The notes: generated by a model not told the origin, from the letters alone. A stretch of 64,000 nt of DNA from a gamma proteobacterium HTCC2207 (GCA_000153445.1 CH672398.1:9728-73727); one strand, 5' to 3'; positions 43,966 through 54,359 are shown, numbered from the stretch's first letter. Numbers and translations are program-made.

Positions 43966-44616
43966 ATGAGAGTTATTTTGTTAGGGCCTCCAGGCGCAGG
44001 TAAAGGTACTCAGGCACAGTTTATTACTGATAAATATTCAGTACCTCAAATTTCCACTGGCGATATGCTGCGAAGTGCAGTCAAAGCAGGTACCGAACTG
44101 GGTCTTAAAGTGAAAGACATTATGACTTCTGGTGGCTTGGTGTCCGATGAAATTATTATTGCACTAGTTAAAGAGCGTATAGCGCAACCAGACTGCAATG
44201 GCGGTTTCTTATTTGACGGCTTTCCGCGCACGATTCCTCAGGCGCAGGCTCTAGTAGATGCCAATGTACCGATTGAATATGTTGTTGAAATTGCTGTCGA
44301 CGATGAACAGATTGTCTCGCGTCTCAGTGGCCGTCGAGTGCATGAAGATTCCGGTCGTGTTTATCATATTGAACACAATCCGCCAAACACTGCCGGGCTT
44401 GATGATGTGACCCAAGAGACATTAATTCAGCGTCCAGACGATAAAGAAGAAACGATTCGCAATCGTCTGAGTATTTATCACAGTCAAACCAAACCATTAG
44501 TTGAATTTTATCAAGGCCTGTCAGCCAAAGACGCTGATGCGCCGAAATTCTCAACTGTAGATGGTCTTGGTAGTCTCAATGATGTGCAGGCTAGATTGGT
44601 TTCCGCATTAGCTTAA
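43966..44616 (+). CDS. adk: Adenylate kinase
   Basis: This 216-aa enzyme interconverts AMP, ADP and ATP. P-loop [10 protein letters not shown] lies near the N-terminus, followed by [31 protein letters not shown] and the long-lid segment [20 protein letters not shown]. The lid lacks the four zinc cysteines, as in most gammaproteobacteria. ATG 43966 follows AAGGAATCAT; the adjacent TTG 43963 would add one residue. A hairpin follows the gene. Confidence 0.97.
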   Translation: MRVILLGPPGAGKGTQAQFITDKYSVPQISTGDMLRSAVKAGTELGLKVKDIMTSGGLVSDEIIIALVKERIAQPDCNGGFLFDGFPRTIPQAQALVDANVPIEYVVEIAVDDEQIVSRLSGRRVHEDSGRVYHIEHNPPNTAGLDDVTQETLIQRPDDKEETIRNRLSIYHSQTKPLVEFYQGLSAKDADAPKFSTVDGLGSLNDVQARLVSALA

Positions 44617-44620
44617 TTTT

Positions 44621-44654
44621 TTAATAAGCAGTGAGTAAAAACGCTGCTTATTAA
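44621..44654. terminator. Hairpin after adk
   Basis: TTAATAAGCAG and CTGCTTATTAA form a perfect 11-bp stem around a 12-nt loop just after the adk stop. The stem is followed by AAAACTATTTC rather than a T-run, so it is a weak terminator candidate or an mRNA-end structure. Confidence 0.45.
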
Positions 44655-44824
44655 AACTATTTCTTCAAAACCTGTTTTTTTGCAATTAAAACCCTATTTT
44701 CGTCGAAAATCGGTGTTTTAATTGGAAAAAAATCCCACAACTGCTTAAACTCGCGCCTTACATGACCTAAAGTCTTTTTATCGAGATGGTAAAACCTTTA
44801 TTTATTTACGTGAGGAACGCATAA

Positions 44825-45859
44825 ATGAAACGTCCAGCCAAGAAAGCAGTATCTAAATCAAAAGCGAAAGCAAAATCACCAGTTTCACCTGTAGTAGCTG
44901 CAGCTAAACTTGTCGATTCCGTTAAAAAGCAAATCGTAGCTCATGAGAAAAAACATGCTGCTGTTGTGGTTAAAGTTAATAAAGCTAAAGCAAAAATTGC
45001 CGCCAAGGCGACCCCTGCTGCTAAGACTGGATTGGCTACAGCTCGCACGCAAGCTTCCGCCAGCCGTAAAGTTGCAGCTGCACTGCGCGACGGTTTGCGC
45101 TCTGCGAAGGTTGAACTTAAAGCGACTCAGTTAAAGCATAAAGTTGCAGCTGCTGAAACTGCAGCCAAAGCGTCTGTGTTGAAGGCAGAAGCGCGATTGC
45201 AGGCAGCTCAGGATGCTGATCTTGCTGCAGCAATGAAACGATTCGAAAAGCGTTGGTTAAAGGCTCGTGCTAAAGCAACGTCGAAAAAAATGAAGTTAGC
45301 TGAAAAGAAAGCAGCGCTTAAATTACAGGCAGCTGAGAAAGCTGTGGCAGCCAAACTTAAAGCTGCGGTTAAAAAAGCTGCAGACAAAAATCCAGCTGCT
45401 AAAAAAGCGATAGCTAAGACAGTTGTAGCGAAGAAAGTTGTTGCTAAGAAGCCAGTAGCTAAAAAAGCGACGGCTAAGAAAGTTGTCGCTAAGAAGCCAG
45501 TAGCTAAAAAAGCGGCAGCGAAGAAAATTGTAGCCAAGAAGCCAGCGGTGAAAAAAGCGACAGCTAAGAAAGTTGTCGCTAAGAAGCCTGCGGCTAAAAA
45601 AGCGACAGCGAAGAAAGTTGTCGCTAAGAAGCCTGCGGCTAAAAAAGCGACAGCTAAGAAAGTTGTAGCCAAGAAGCCAGCGGCTAAGAAAGCAACGGCC
45701 AAGAAAGTTGTCGCTAAGAAGCCAGTGGCAAAAAAAGCGCCGGCTAAGAAAGTTGTAGCCAAGAAGCCAGCGGCTAAAAAAGCCACTGTTAAGAAAGCAG
45801 TTGCCAAGAAGCCAGCGGTTAAGAAAGTCGCAGCACCAGCACCAGTCGTTGAAAAGTAG
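44825..45859 (+). CDS. Ala/Lys-rich histone H1-like protein (AlgP-like)
   Basis: This 344-aa highly basic protein has an N-terminal helical part (about 1-200) rich in Ala, Lys and Gln ([22 protein letters not shown]) and a C-terminal part of nine 15-residue repeats (about 202-336) with consensus [15 protein letters not shown], ending [10 protein letters not shown]. The pattern is that of AlgP/AlgR3 of Pseudomonas and bacterial H1-like proteins, which bind DNA through KPAA-type repeats. A role in nucleoid structure or regulation is expected; the target is unknown. GTGAGGAACGC precedes ATG 44825. A terminator follows. Confidence 0.85.
   Translation: MKRPAKKAVSKSKAKAKSPVSPVVAAAKLVDSVKKQIVAHEKKHAAVVVKVNKAKAKIAAKATPAAKTGLATARTQASASRKVAAALRDGLRSAKVELKATQLKHKVAAAETAAKASVLKAEARLQAAQDADLAAAMKRFEKRWLKARAKATSKKMKLAEKKAALKLQAAEKAVAAKLKAAVKKAADKNPAAKKAIAKTVVAKKVVAKKPVAKKATAKKVVAKKPVAKKAAAKKIVAKKPAVKKATAKKVVAKKPAAKKATAKKVVAKKPAAKKATAKKVVAKKPAAKKATAKKVVAKKPVAKKAPAKKVVAKKPAAKKATVKKAVAKKPAVKKVAAPAPVVEK
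45428..45832 (+). repeat. 45-bp tandem repeats in the histone-like gene
   Basis: Nine in-frame units of 45 bp encode [15 protein letters not shown]. Units four to six are identical in protein sequence and nearly so in DNA, which points to recent expansion or ongoing homogenisation. Copy number may vary between strains. Confidence 0.9.
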
Positions 45860-45927
45860 TACTGGTATCCCAGCTGCCAGGTTCTTAAGACGGTAAATTG
45901 TAGATAGTTTAATTGTCTTGAGACCTG

Positions 45928-45960
45928 TAAAATCCCTCGCCTAATGGTGGGGGATTTTTG
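45928..45960 (+). terminator. Intrinsic terminator after the histone-like gene
   Basis: AAAATCCCTCGCC and GGTGGGGGATTTTT pair across a TAAT loop with G-T wobbles, followed by T-rich sequence. This is a standard rho-independent terminator for the gene ending at 45859. Confidence 0.85.
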
Positions 45961-46037
45961 TTTCTGCCCAATTAAAACCAAGCTCTTCTTTTGTACCTTT
46001 GGCTGCATTGATGAGCCCTAGTTACGGCATTGTATTA

Positions 46038-46742
46038 ATGGCATCCATTCTAGCGATTGAGACATCTACGGCTGCATGCTCGGTTGCGCTGAGTGTTGGC
46101 GATTCGATATTTTCGCGCTATTCGGAAGAGCCCCGCTCCCACACCAAGCTAATTATGGCTATGGTCGACGCAGTGCTAGTTGAGGCGGGTATAACAGTCC
46201 CTATGCTCGATGCCATTGCGGTTACTGTTGGGCCGGGTTCGTTTACTGGTCTGCGTATTGGTTTTGCTACAGCCCAGGGGTTGGCCTTTGGTGCTCAGCT
46301 GCCGGTTATTCCAGTTTCTACACTGCAGGTAATGGCTGAGACCTATAAACGCAAATACAGTGAAAACGATCAGCACCCGGGGATAGTGATGCCGCTATTG
46401 GATGCGCGTATGGGCGAATTCAACTGTGGTGGCTACCAGCTAAATAGCGATGGACAGTATAAATCTGTTATCGAAGACCAATTGCTCACTACAGATGCCG
46501 CAGGGCAGCTTGTGGAGCGATTGAAGCCGCAGGTTATTGTCGGTGATGCTTTGGCTCTCATAGATACTGCTGGGCTTCAGCAGTACAGTTATCAGAGTCT
46601 TCACCCGGACGCCTTAGACCTACTAGAAATTGCATTAATTAAACAGGCTCGCAACGAAGCCGTGGATATTGGTTCGGTTGAGCTGGTGTACTTACGCGGC
46701 ACTGATGCATGGAAGAAACATACTAAGTTAAGGACCGTTTAA
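46038..46742 (+). CDS. tsaB: tRNA threonylcarbamoyladenosine biosynthesis protein TsaB
   Basis: This 234-aa ASKHA-fold protein is a partner of TsaD and TsaE in t6A synthesis. SILAIETSTAACSVAL is the usual start, followed by HTKLIMAMVDAVLVEAGI, VGPGSFTGLRIGFATAQGLAF and PLLDARMGEFNCGGY. ATG 46038 matches the family start; the frame is open from 45999. It is followed by uppP after 2 bp, so they are cotranscribed. Confidence 0.95.
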   Translation: MASILAIETSTAACSVALSVGDSIFSRYSEEPRSHTKLIMAMVDAVLVEAGITVPMLDAIAVTVGPGSFTGLRIGFATAQGLAFGAQLPVIPVSTLQVMAETYKRKYSENDQHPGIVMPLLDARMGEFNCGGYQLNSDGQYKSVIEDQLLTTDAAGQLVERLKPQVIVGDALALIDTAGLQQYSYQSLHPDALDLLEIALIKQARNEAVDIGSVELVYLRGTDAWKKHTKLRTV

Positions 46743-46744
46743 AA

Positions 46745-47551
46745 ATGGATTTGATGCAGGCTTTTTGGCTGGCCGTTATTCAGGGATTGTCTGAGTTTTT
46801 GCCGATCTCCAGTTCCGCTCATCTTATTTTGCCCTCTGCTGTGTTGGGTTGGCCGGATCAGGGTCTTGCCTTCGACGTGGCGGTGCATGTGGGTTCTCTG
46901 ATCGCCGTGGTGGGCTATTTCCGTCACGATGTGGCAGCACTCACTCGCGCTTGGCTGGACAGTATTTTTCTGCGTCGCCACAGTCCCGAAAGCCATCTTG
47001 CCTGGTACATTGCTCTGGCAACCTTGCCAGCGGCTTTAGCCGGTCTGTTACTGAGTGGTTTTATTGAAGCTAATCTGCGGTCCATGGCTGTGATTGCCTT
47101 TACCAGCATATTTTTTGGATTGATGCTAGCTTGGGCTGATCGTCGCGGCGGCGGTGGTCGGGGTATTGATCAATTTAATTGGCGCACCGCACTGGTTGTA
47201 GGGGCAGCCCAAGCTTTGGCCTTGGTTCCCGGCACCTCTAGGTCGGGTATTACTATTACCGCAGCACTGGCTCTAGGTTTTGATCGCGAGACCGCAGCGC
47301 GCTTTTCCTTTCTGCTGGCGATCCCGATCATTATGTTGAGCGGCGGCTACAAAGGGTCGCAGTTACTCGGTACTGAGTCGGTTGACTGGATATTAATTGC
47401 TGTTGGCACTGTCTTGTCGGCGATCACTGCCTATCTTTGTATTACGCTGTTTTTGAAAGTGATTCAGCGGGTCGGCATGATGCCCTTTGTGATCTATCGA
47501 ATGGTCTTGGGTGCTGTGCTTATCGGCTTGATCTATTCTCAATCTGTATAA
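46745..47551 (+). CDS. uppP: Undecaprenyl-diphosphatase (BacA type)
   Basis: This 268-aa inner-membrane enzyme recycles undecaprenyl pyrophosphate for peptidoglycan synthesis. The two conserved motifs are present: FWLAVIQGLSEFLPISSSAHL with the catalytic Glu, and LALVPGTSRSGITITAAL with the Ser/Arg motif PGTSRSG. About seven to eight helices follow the family layout. It directly follows tsaB. Confidence 0.97.
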   Translation: MDLMQAFWLAVIQGLSEFLPISSSAHLILPSAVLGWPDQGLAFDVAVHVGSLIAVVGYFRHDVAALTRAWLDSIFLRRHSPESHLAWYIALATLPAALAGLLLSGFIEANLRSMAVIAFTSIFFGLMLAWADRRGGGGRGIDQFNWRTALVVGAAQALALVPGTSRSGITITAALALGFDRETAARFSFLLAIPIIMLSGGYKGSQLLGTESVDWILIAVGTVLSAITAYLCITLFLKVIQRVGMMPFVIYRMVLGAVLIGLIYSQSV

Positions 47552-47582
47552 ACTGAATTTAAGTGCTGAAGAGGAAACTGTG

Positions 47583-48467
47583 ATGCAAACGGCGGTGACA
47601 TTTTTAGGTCTTGGCGTTATGGGATACCCCATGGCTGGATGGCTTAGTCAACGTGGCTATGCAGTGACTGTCTATAATCGCACCCAGGCAGTGAGTCAAC
47701 GTTGGTTGAGTGACTACAGTGGCACATCAGCGGATACGGTAGCTGAGGCTGTTGCAAGTGCCGACATTGTTTTTAGCTGCCTTGGCAATGACGACGATGT
47801 TCGAGCTGTAGTGATCGGTGAATCTGGCGCATTAGCTACTATGAAATCGGGTTCAATCTTGGTCGATCACACTACCACCTCTGCGCTTTTAGCTCGCGAG
47901 TTGGCAGAGCAAGCTTATGCATTGGGGATTGGATTTGTCGACGCCCCAGTATCTGGTGGTCAGCAAGGCGCAGAGAACGGCCAGTTAACAGTGATGTGTG
48001 GTGGCCAGCAGGCGCATTTCGGTAGAGTGCAGCAAGTGATTCAGAGTTACGCCAAATCTCTTCAGCTGATGGGTGATGTAGGCAGTGGTCAACTGTGTAA
48101 GATGGTCAATCAAATTTGTATTGCCGGTGTGGTTCAAGGTCTTGCCGAAGGGCTTAACTTTGCCAAGCGTGCCGGTCTTGATGCGCATCAGGTTGTTGAG
48201 GTTATCTCCAAAGGTGCAGCACAGTCTTGGCAGATGGAAAATCGTTACCAGACTATGTTGGGCAGTAAATATGACCATGGCTTTGCGGTGCAGTGGATGC
48301 GTAAAGATTTAGCCTTTGCCCTAGATGAGGCAAGAGCTAATGGCAGTGACTTGCCTGTGACCCAAATGGTCGATAGTTTCTATGAGGAAGTTCAGGAGAT
48401 CGGCGGCAACCGCTGGGACACTTCGAGCTTGTTGGCTAGACTTGAACAAGATGTCGACAAGTCTTGA
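47583..48467 (+). CDS. Beta-hydroxyacid dehydrogenase (3-hydroxyisobutyrate dehydrogenase family)
   Basis: This 294-aa NAD(P)-dependent enzyme has the cofactor loop FLGLGVMGYPMAGWL at the N-terminus, the substrate-binding FVDAPVSGGQQGAENG, and the catalytic-lysine region GQLCKMVNQICIAG (Lys about 172). The C-terminal helical domain has YDHGFAVQWMRKDLAFALDE. It may oxidise a short hydroxyacid or reduce succinic semialdehyde/glyoxylate-type substrates; which one cannot be read. GAGGAAACTG precedes ATG 47583. Confidence 0.92.
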   Translation: MQTAVTFLGLGVMGYPMAGWLSQRGYAVTVYNRTQAVSQRWLSDYSGTSADTVAEAVASADIVFSCLGNDDDVRAVVIGESGALATMKSGSILVDHTTTSALLARELAEQAYALGIGFVDAPVSGGQQGAENGQLTVMCGGQQAHFGRVQQVIQSYAKSLQLMGDVGSGQLCKMVNQICIAGVVQGLAEGLNFAKRAGLDAHQVVEVISKGAAQSWQMENRYQTMLGSKYDHGFAVQWMRKDLAFALDEARANGSDLPVTQMVDSFYEEVQEIGGNRWDTSSLLARLEQDVDKS

Positions 48468-48506
48468 GTAAAATATTTTATAGCGAGCAGAGAACAGGAA
48501 TTGAAA

Positions 48507-49835
48507 ATGGACATGGTTAATACCCCTGCAGAAAACTTTAATAAGCAGTTAGCGGAGTTTATTGATGGTTCACCAACACCATTTCATGCTGTAGCCAATA
48601 TTGCGACTTTATTGCTTGAAGCTGGATTCCAGGTTTTGAGCGAATCTGAAGACTGGACTCTCAAGCAGGGTGAAAAATATTTTGTCACCCGCAATGGCTC
48701 ATCGATTATCGCCTTTGTGGCGGGTAGCGAAGATCTGGCTGAGAGCGGTATTCGCATGGCTGGCGCGCATACTGATAGTCCCTGCCTGATGGTTAAACCG
48801 CAGCCAGAGATGCTTAACAATAAATACTTTCAGCTCGGTGTTGAGGTATATGGCGGAGCGTTGCTCAATCCCTGGTTTGATCGCGACCTGTCCCTTGCTG
48901 GGCGCCTGGTATACAGCGACGTCAGTGGTCAGTTAAAACAGAAGCTGGTTAACTTTGATGAGGCGATTGCGATTATTCCCAGTTTGGCGATTCATTTGGA
49001 TCGCACTGCTAACAAAGATCGAACGATTAATTCTCAAACTGATATTCCGCCAATCTTAATGCAGGCTGAGGAAACAACGGATTTCCGTGAGTTACTGGCT
49101 CAACACTTTTTGTCTGATAATGAAAAGGTAATGGATTACGAACTCTGCTTTTATGATGTTCAGGGTGCAGCAATGGTTGGTTTAAAGAAAGAATTTTTCG
49201 CTGCAGCGCGTTTGGATAACCTGCTCAGTTGTTTTGTTGCCACCAAAGCACTTATTAATGCCGATACAGTTAGCACATCGGTCTTGGTCTGCAATGATCA
49301 TGAAGAGGTCGGCAGCGTTTCCTCTGTGGGCGCTGATGGGCCATTCTTGGAATCGGTCGTCGATCGTCTGTGCAATGAACTGTGCCCTGGTGAGCGCGCC
49401 AGTAATAAAGCCCGGGTATTAGATGGCTCGCTATTAATCTCTTGTGACAACGCCCATGCAGTGCATCCTAATTTTGCTGATAAACATGAGGCGGGTCATA
49501 AGCCAGAGTTAAATGGCGGGCCGGTAATCAAGGTTAACTCCAATCAGCGTTATGCCACCAACGGTGTTACCTCCAGCTTATTTCGTCAGCTCTGTGATCA
49601 GGTCGATGTGCCTGTGCAGTCATTTGTAACCCGAACTGATCTCGGCTGCGGCAGCACCATTGGTCCAGTTACCGCGGCAAAATTAGGTATCCCAACACTG
49701 GATGTGGGCATTCCCCAGCTGGCCATGCATTCCTGTCGTGAGCTGACGGGTGCATTGGATCCCGAGCGACTGAGCAGAGTGCTAACAAGGTTTTTCAATC
49801 AACCTGGGCGCTTGCAAATAACTGTCGGTGGCTGA
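48507..49835 (+). CDS. apeB: M18 family aminopeptidase
   Basis: This 442-aa metalloaminopeptidase of the aspartyl-aminopeptidase-like M18 family has AGAHTDSPCLMVKPQP, which holds the first metal His and Asp, DNDHEEVGS-like VCNDHEEVGSVSSVGADGP with the catalytic Glu pair, and the C-terminal TRTDLGCGSTIGPVTAAKLG and QLAMHSCREL with the last His. It trims N-terminal residues in the cytoplasm. ATG 48507 has AGGAA upstream; TTG 48501 is an alternative. Confidence 0.93.
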   Translation: MDMVNTPAENFNKQLAEFIDGSPTPFHAVANIATLLLEAGFQVLSESEDWTLKQGEKYFVTRNGSSIIAFVAGSEDLAESGIRMAGAHTDSPCLMVKPQPEMLNNKYFQLGVEVYGGALLNPWFDRDLSLAGRLVYSDVSGQLKQKLVNFDEAIAIIPSLAIHLDRTANKDRTINSQTDIPPILMQAEETTDFRELLAQHFLSDNEKVMDYELCFYDVQGAAMVGLKKEFFAAARLDNLLSCFVATKALINADTVSTSVLVCNDHEEVGSVSSVGADGPFLESVVDRLCNELCPGERASNKARVLDGSLLISCDNAHAVHPNFADKHEAGHKPELNGGPVIKVNSNQRYATNGVTSSLFRQLCDQVDVPVQSFVTRTDLGCGSTIGPVTAAKLGIPTLDVGIPQLAMHSCRELTGALDPERLSRVLTRFFNQPGRLQITVGG

Positions 49836-49937
49836 GCGTTGTCAGGGAAGTTAAGAATTAAGCTTTAACTGCAGTCTGATGCCGAATCGATTATTATAAT
49901 TAGCATTATTTTCAACCTGAAAAATTATTGAGCCAAT

Positions 49938-50945
49938 ATGAGCAAGCAGCGCGTTTTAACCGGTATTACCACTTCCGGAACTCCCCACTTGGGCAACTAC
50001 GTGGGTGCTATTCGCCCGGCGATTGAGGCTAGTCGCAGCGGCGATTTTGAGTCGTTCTTCTTTTTGGCTGATTACCATTCGTTGATCAAATCCCAAGACC
50101 CCGAAATGGTGCATCGTTCGACCATGGAGATCGCTGCCACTTGGTTGGCCCTGGGGTTAGATCCAGACAAGGTGACGTTTTATCGCCAGTCTGATATTCC
50201 AGAAATTCCTGAGCTAACGTGGTTTCTCACCTGTATGACCGCCAAGGGATTAATGAATCGTGCGCACGCCTATAAGGGCGCCGTGCAAACCAATGAAGAG
50301 CAGGGTGAAGATGCCGATCATGGCATCAATATGGGACTGTTTAGTTATCCGATACTGATGGCTGCGGATATTTTGATGTTTAATGCTCACAAAATTCCTG
50401 TTGGCCGAGATCAAATCCAGCATGTGGAGATGGCCCGTGATGTAGCTCAGCGTTTTAATCACCACTATGGAGAGCACTTTGTGCTGCCGGCGGCAGTGGT
50501 CGATGACAAGGTTGCCGTGTTGCAGGGTTTAGATGGCCGCAAAATGAGTAAAAGTTATGGCAATACCATCCCGCTATTTCTAGGGGAGAAGCAGTTGAAG
50601 AAGCATATCAATAAGATTAAAACTAACCTACTTGAGCCGGGTGAGCCCAAAGATCCTGATTCATCCGCGGTGTTTCAGATTTGGAAAGCCTTTGCTACAG
50701 AAACTCAAACCGCTGCTATGCGAGAGCAGTTTGCCAACGGTATTGCCTGGGGTGAAGCCAAAAAGCAGTTGTTTGAGCTGGTTAATAGCCAGTTAGCCGA
50801 TGCTCGCGAACGTTATGAGACGCTGATACAAGACCCAGCTGAAATAGAAAAGATCCTGCAACAAGGTGCTGAAAAGGCGCGAACTGAAAGTCAGGAGTTG
50901 ATCGCCAAAGTGCGTCAAGCGGTTGGAATCAGACCACTGGTCTAG
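49938..50945 (+). CDS. trpS: Tryptophanyl-tRNA synthetase
   Basis: This 335-aa class I aminoacyl-tRNA synthetase has the HIGH-like motif [14 protein letters not shown] and the KMSKS motif [14 protein letters not shown]. The tryptophan pocket segment [28 protein letters not shown] is present. Length and layout match bacterial TrpS. The gaps on both sides contain no other feature. Confidence 0.97.
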   Translation: MSKQRVLTGITTSGTPHLGNYVGAIRPAIEASRSGDFESFFFLADYHSLIKSQDPEMVHRSTMEIAATWLALGLDPDKVTFYRQSDIPEIPELTWFLTCMTAKGLMNRAHAYKGAVQTNEEQGEDADHGINMGLFSYPILMAADILMFNAHKIPVGRDQIQHVEMARDVAQRFNHHYGEHFVLPAAVVDDKVAVLQGLDGRKMSKSYGNTIPLFLGEKQLKKHINKIKTNLLEPGEPKDPDSSAVFQIWKAFATETQTAAMREQFANGIAWGEAKKQLFELVNSQLADARERYETLIQDPAEIEKILQQGAEKARTESQELIAKVRQAVGIRPLV

Positions 50946-51130
50946 GTCGTTTGTAAGAATATGTTCAGTGCGCCGATACGAAGACAAAAATTCAACGTAT
51001 TGGTAATGAGAAATTAATCATTGCGCGCTATAATGCCGCCAAAATTTGCTACTAAGCTTGGCTTTCTCGAGATTTTTTCGAGCTCAACAACCAAGTTATT
51101 TAATTAAGTTTCAACCGGAGATGACCTTTG

Positions 51131-51577
51131 ATGAATACAATCATGAGCAGTCGATTAAAGAACCTCGTTTTGATCACTATCGCCAGTGCCGTTTTATGGG
51201 GCTGTGGAGCCGGTGATAAGACGGTTAGTTTGACCGCCAATCAGGAACAACAAGTTGCTTCCAGAATCGCTCCAGCAGGCCATGTCTCCATGGCGGGTCA
51301 GGTTGCGGCCGTGGTTTCGGGTGCTGTAGCATCAGCTCGTACCGGCGGTGACATCTATGCGGTCAACTGCATTGCCTGTCACAGCTCAGGCGTTGCAGGC
51401 GCACCTGTAATGGGTGACGTGGCTGCCTGGTCTGCTCGTCTTGAGCAGGGTTTGGAAACTGTTTATACCAATGCGATTAATGGTATTCGCGGTATGCCTA
51501 TGCGTGGTACTTGCATGGATTGTAGCGATGACGAAGTTAAGGCTGCAGTAGATCATATTCTTGATGGCAGCAAGTAG
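51131..51577 (+). CDS. Cytochrome c5-family lipoprotein
   Basis: This 148-aa protein has a lipoprotein signal (SAVLWGC, lipidated Cys25) and one haem c site, Cys80-Ile-Ala-Cys83-His84. The C-terminal GMPMRGTCMDCSDDEV holds the Met ligand and the Cys pair typical of cytochrome c5 (disulfide). It is probably anchored at the inner or outer membrane, facing the periplasm, as an electron carrier. A longer TTG start at 51128 is unlikely. A terminator follows. Confidence 0.9.
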   Translation: MNTIMSSRLKNLVLITIASAVLWGCGAGDKTVSLTANQEQQVASRIAPAGHVSMAGQVAAVVSGAVASARTGGDIYAVNCIACHSSGVAGAPVMGDVAAWSARLEQGLETVYTNAINGIRGMPMRGTCMDCSDDEVKAAVDHILDGSK

Positions 51578-51606
51578 AGCCCTCAAGTCAGAACTGCCAC
51601 AGATTA

Positions 51607-51632
51607 AAGAACCCGCTCAGGCGGGTTTTTTT
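51607..51632 (+). terminator. Intrinsic terminator after cytochrome c5 gene
   Basis: AACCCGC and GCGGGTT pair across a TCAG loop and are followed by a run of T (TTTTTTTA). Standard rho-independent terminator for the plus-strand gene ending at 51577. Confidence 0.9.
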
Positions 51633-51664
51633 ACGCCTGCTGTTTATAGGTCGAAAACGAGGGC

Positions 51665-51698
51665 AAAAAAATACCCGCTTTTTAATAGGCGGGTATTT
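51665..51698 (-). terminator. Intrinsic terminator of pckA
   Basis: On the minus strand AAATACCCGC pairs with GCGGGTATTT across a short AT-rich loop and is followed by T residues. It lies 30 bp after the pckA stop and back-to-back with the terminator of the cytochrome gene. Confidence 0.88.
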
Positions 51699-51726
51699 AG
51701 TTTCTGGCTGATGCTTGCGGCTTAAA

Positions 51727-53274
51727 TTACAGCTGCGGACCTGCATCAATAATATCCTGAGAGGGTGCAAAGCTGACGATGTTCTCTACGAACAGCTTGG
51801 CCAAGGTTGCCGCCTTTTGATCATAGGCGTCCTTGTCGTCCCAGGCATTGCGTGGGTTGAGATACTTGCTATCAACGCCGTCAATCGCGGTGGGAATATC
51901 AAGATTCAACAGATCCAAGTGTTCCGACTCACAGTTTTCGAGAGAGCCGCTAGTAATTGCAGTGACTACAGCGCGGGTTACCGGTATAGGGAATCGGTTT
52001 CCTTCACCGCCAGCACCTCCAGATCCGCCAGTCCAACCGGTATTGACCAGATAGACTTTAGAGCCAAAGTCTTCGATACGCTTCATAAGTAGCTCTGCAT
52101 AGACACTTGCAGGGCGCGGCATAAAGGGTGAGCCAAAGCAGGTTGAGAAGGTCGGGTGAATACCGGCTTCCGCACCCAGCTCAGTGGATCCCACTCGCGC
52201 GGTATAACCACTTAAAAAGTGGTAGGCAGCGGCCTCTTTACTGAGCATTGAAACCGGAGGCAATACGCCAGTCACGTCACAGGTGAGGAAGATAATATTT
52301 CTCGGTTCACCGGATTGATTTTCTACGCAGCGCTTTTCCACATGTTCAAGGGGGTAGCTGCAACGGCCGTTCTCGCTTAGCGATGTATCTGAATAATCAG
52401 CGGTTCTCTGACCCTCTGAAATCACCACATTTTCAATAATCGAACCAAAGCGAATGGCGTCCCAGATAACCGGTTCGTTTTTCTGACTGAGATCAATTGT
52501 TTTGGCGTAGCAGCCGCCTTCAATATTAAATACTGTGCCCTTGCCCCAGCCGTGTTCGTCGTCGCCGATTAGGTAGCGATCTGGGTCTGCTGAGAGGGTG
52601 GTTTTACCTGTGCCTGAGAGACCAAAAAACAGCGCAGTATCGCCGTCTTCACCGACATTGGCGGCACAGTGCATAGACATAACCTGCTTTTCAGGGAGCA
52701 GGAAATTCTGCACTGAGAACATGGCTTTTTTCATTTCACCTGCATAGCGCATACCGGCCAAAAGAACTTTGCGCAGGGCAAAGTTGATCAGCACTACGCC
52801 ATCGCTGTTAGTGCCATCGAGCCCTGGCTCGCAGACAAAGTTAGCCGCATGGAGAATTTTCCAGGGCGCTTTGTTGGAGGGATTATATTTGTCGGTGCGA
52901 ATAAACATATTGCGGGCGAACAGGCTGTGCCAAGCAGTCTCGGTAGTGACCTGGACGGGTATATAGTGCTCCGAGTCCTGACCAACATGGAGCTCTGAAA
53001 CGAAACGCTCACGGTCGGCGATATATTCAGAGACACGCTCCCAGAGTGAGTCAAAGCGGGCTGCATCAAAGGGTCGGTTGACTGAACCCCAGTCTATGGC
53101 GTCGGTCGAGCTGGGCTCGTCGACTATAAATCTATCGGCGGGAGATCTCCCGCTGCGATGGCCTGTGGTCGCGACAAATGCACCAGTATCGGCAAGATGT
53201 CCCTCCCCGCGTTTAATAGCCATTTCAACAAGCTCACTGGAGCCGGGATCTCTGTGTACAGCAGCGTCGGTCAT
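51727..53274 (-). CDS. pckA: Phosphoenolpyruvate carboxykinase (ATP)
   Basis: This 515-aa gluconeogenic enzyme converts oxaloacetate and ATP to [29 protein letters not shown] contains the P-loop and the metal-binding Asp residues, and the adenine/substrate motifs [16 protein letters not shown]-like [19 protein letters not shown] and [13 protein letters not shown] are present. ATG 53274 has AGAGGAAGAGA upstream; 53292 would be a longer start. The neighbourhood hslO-hslR-yrfG-mrcA is the conserved enterobacterial order. Confidence 0.97.
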   Translation of the reverse strand: MTDAAVHRDPGSSELVEMAIKRGEGHLADTGAFVATTGHRSGRSPADRFIVDEPSSTDAIDWGSVNRPFDAARFDSLWERVSEYIADRERFVSELHVGQDSEHYIPVQVTTETAWHSLFARNMFIRTDKYNPSNKAPWKILHAANFVCEPGLDGTNSDGVVLINFALRKVLLAGMRYAGEMKKAMFSVQNFLLPEKQVMSMHCAANVGEDGDTALFFGLSGTGKTTLSADPDRYLIGDDEHGWGKGTVFNIEGGCYAKTIDLSQKNEPVIWDAIRFGSIIENVVISEGQRTADYSDTSLSENGRCSYPLEHVEKRCVENQSGEPRNIIFLTCDVTGVLPPVSMLSKEAAAYHFLSGYTARVGSTELGAEAGIHPTFSTCFGSPFMPRPASVYAELLMKRIEDFGSKVYLVNTGWTGGSGGAGGEGNRFPIPVTRAVVTAITSGSLENCESEHLDLLNLDIPTAIDGVDSKYLNPRNAWDDKDAYDQKAATLAKLFVENIVSFAPSQDIIDAGPQL

Positions 53275-53401
53275 TCTCTTCCTCTCTTCCAAAGGGTGAA
53301 CGATTTTAGGGTGTTTCTTAGAGTCTAAAAGTGAACGTCAAGTATGCCAGAAAAGCGCAGTGAATCTAAGTGCGCTTAAGCAATGGCATGGGCAGACAGA
53401 A

Positions 53402-54277
53402 TTAGTGTAGCAGAGGTTGTGGGGGGTCAAAGAGTTGAGTTACGTCAGCCGCCGTAAAGCGGTATTCCTGTGAGCAGAATTGGCAGTGAATCATAATCAG
53501 GCCCTGCTCTTCGGACAGTTCCATGACCTCCGTGCGTCCCAGAGAAAGCAGTGCATTTTCGGTTCGCTGACGTGAACAGCTACAGGAAAATTGCATTGGT
53601 TTGGCGTCGAATAGGCGTAATTCTTGTTCGTGGAATAATCGATATAACTGGTCATTATGAGACAGTTGCAGCTGTTCGTCGCAGGAGAGTGTTTCAAACA
53701 GAGTTGAAACTCGCTGCCAGTCTTCTTGGCTTTTCTCTAGATCGCCGGATGAGGGTAACTGTTGAATAAATAATCCTGTAGCAGCCTCAGAGTTCGACGC
53801 CAGTTTTATCTTGGTCGGCAGTTGTTCAGATTGATAAAAATAAAATTCGAGGCACTTACTGAGATTGTCTTCATCCAGAGGCACTACACCCTGGTAGCGC
53901 TCTCTGCCCTCTGGTTCAAGAGTAATAGCCAGTGTCGCTTTGCCGAGCAGTTCTTGCAGACTGCTGAGGTCGCCGAGATTATCAAAGTTGCCGCGCACTA
54001 TGCCGCGCAGTTTATTGTCCTGTGAGCATTCAGCCATGATCGCTGTTATGGGGCCATTGCCATTGGCTTGCACTGTGATCATGCCGCGGTGCTTTAGACT
54101 CGAGCTCAAAAGGCTAGCCGCAGCGAGAAATTCGCCAAATAACAGCGCCACCTGAGGGGGATATTTTTGTAGCGCTAAGAGATCCAGATAGCTTGAGGAT
54201 AGAGTGGTGATTTCACCACGGATATCGGTGCTTTCAAAGATGAAGCGCTGGAGTGTGTCATTGTCTTTATTATTCAT
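53402..54277 (-). CDS. hslO: Redox-regulated chaperone Hsp33
   Basis: This 291-aa holdase chaperone is activated by oxidation. The C-terminal zinc centre is present: CSCSRQRTENALLSLG and MIHCQFCSQEYRF give the CxC...CxxC cysteines. The N-terminal domain has LLGEFLAAASLLSSSLKHRGMITVQANGNGPI. The start is uncertain (ATG 54277 or 54286); the frame is open to 54334. It is downstream of hslR and yrfG on the same strand. Confidence 0.95.
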   Translation of the reverse strand: MNNKDNDTLQRFIFESTDIRGEITTLSSSYLDLLALQKYPPQVALLFGEFLAAASLLSSSLKHRGMITVQANGNGPITAIMAECSQDNKLRGIVRGNFDNLGDLSSLQELLGKATLAITLEPEGRERYQGVVPLDEDNLSKCLEFYFYQSEQLPTKIKLASNSEAATGLFIQQLPSSGDLEKSQEDWQRVSTLFETLSCDEQLQLSHNDQLYRLFHEQELRLFDAKPMQFSCSCSRQRTENALLSLGRTEVMELSEEQGLIMIHCQFCSQEYRFTAADVTQLFDPPQPLLH

Positions 54278-54359
54278 GGGCAGCATTGTACTGATATTTT
54301 GCAACGGGCCCACTTTAATTTGGGCAAAATCCAAGGCTTATTGAGTGAAACTCCCTGCC

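Noticed and set aside
45208-46008. 266-aa minus-strand frame with hydrophobic repeats
   Set aside because: It is the mirror reading of the Ala/Lys repeat gene; lysine/alanine codons read backwards give Phe/Leu/Ala repeats. The plus strand has a ribosome-binding site and a terminator.
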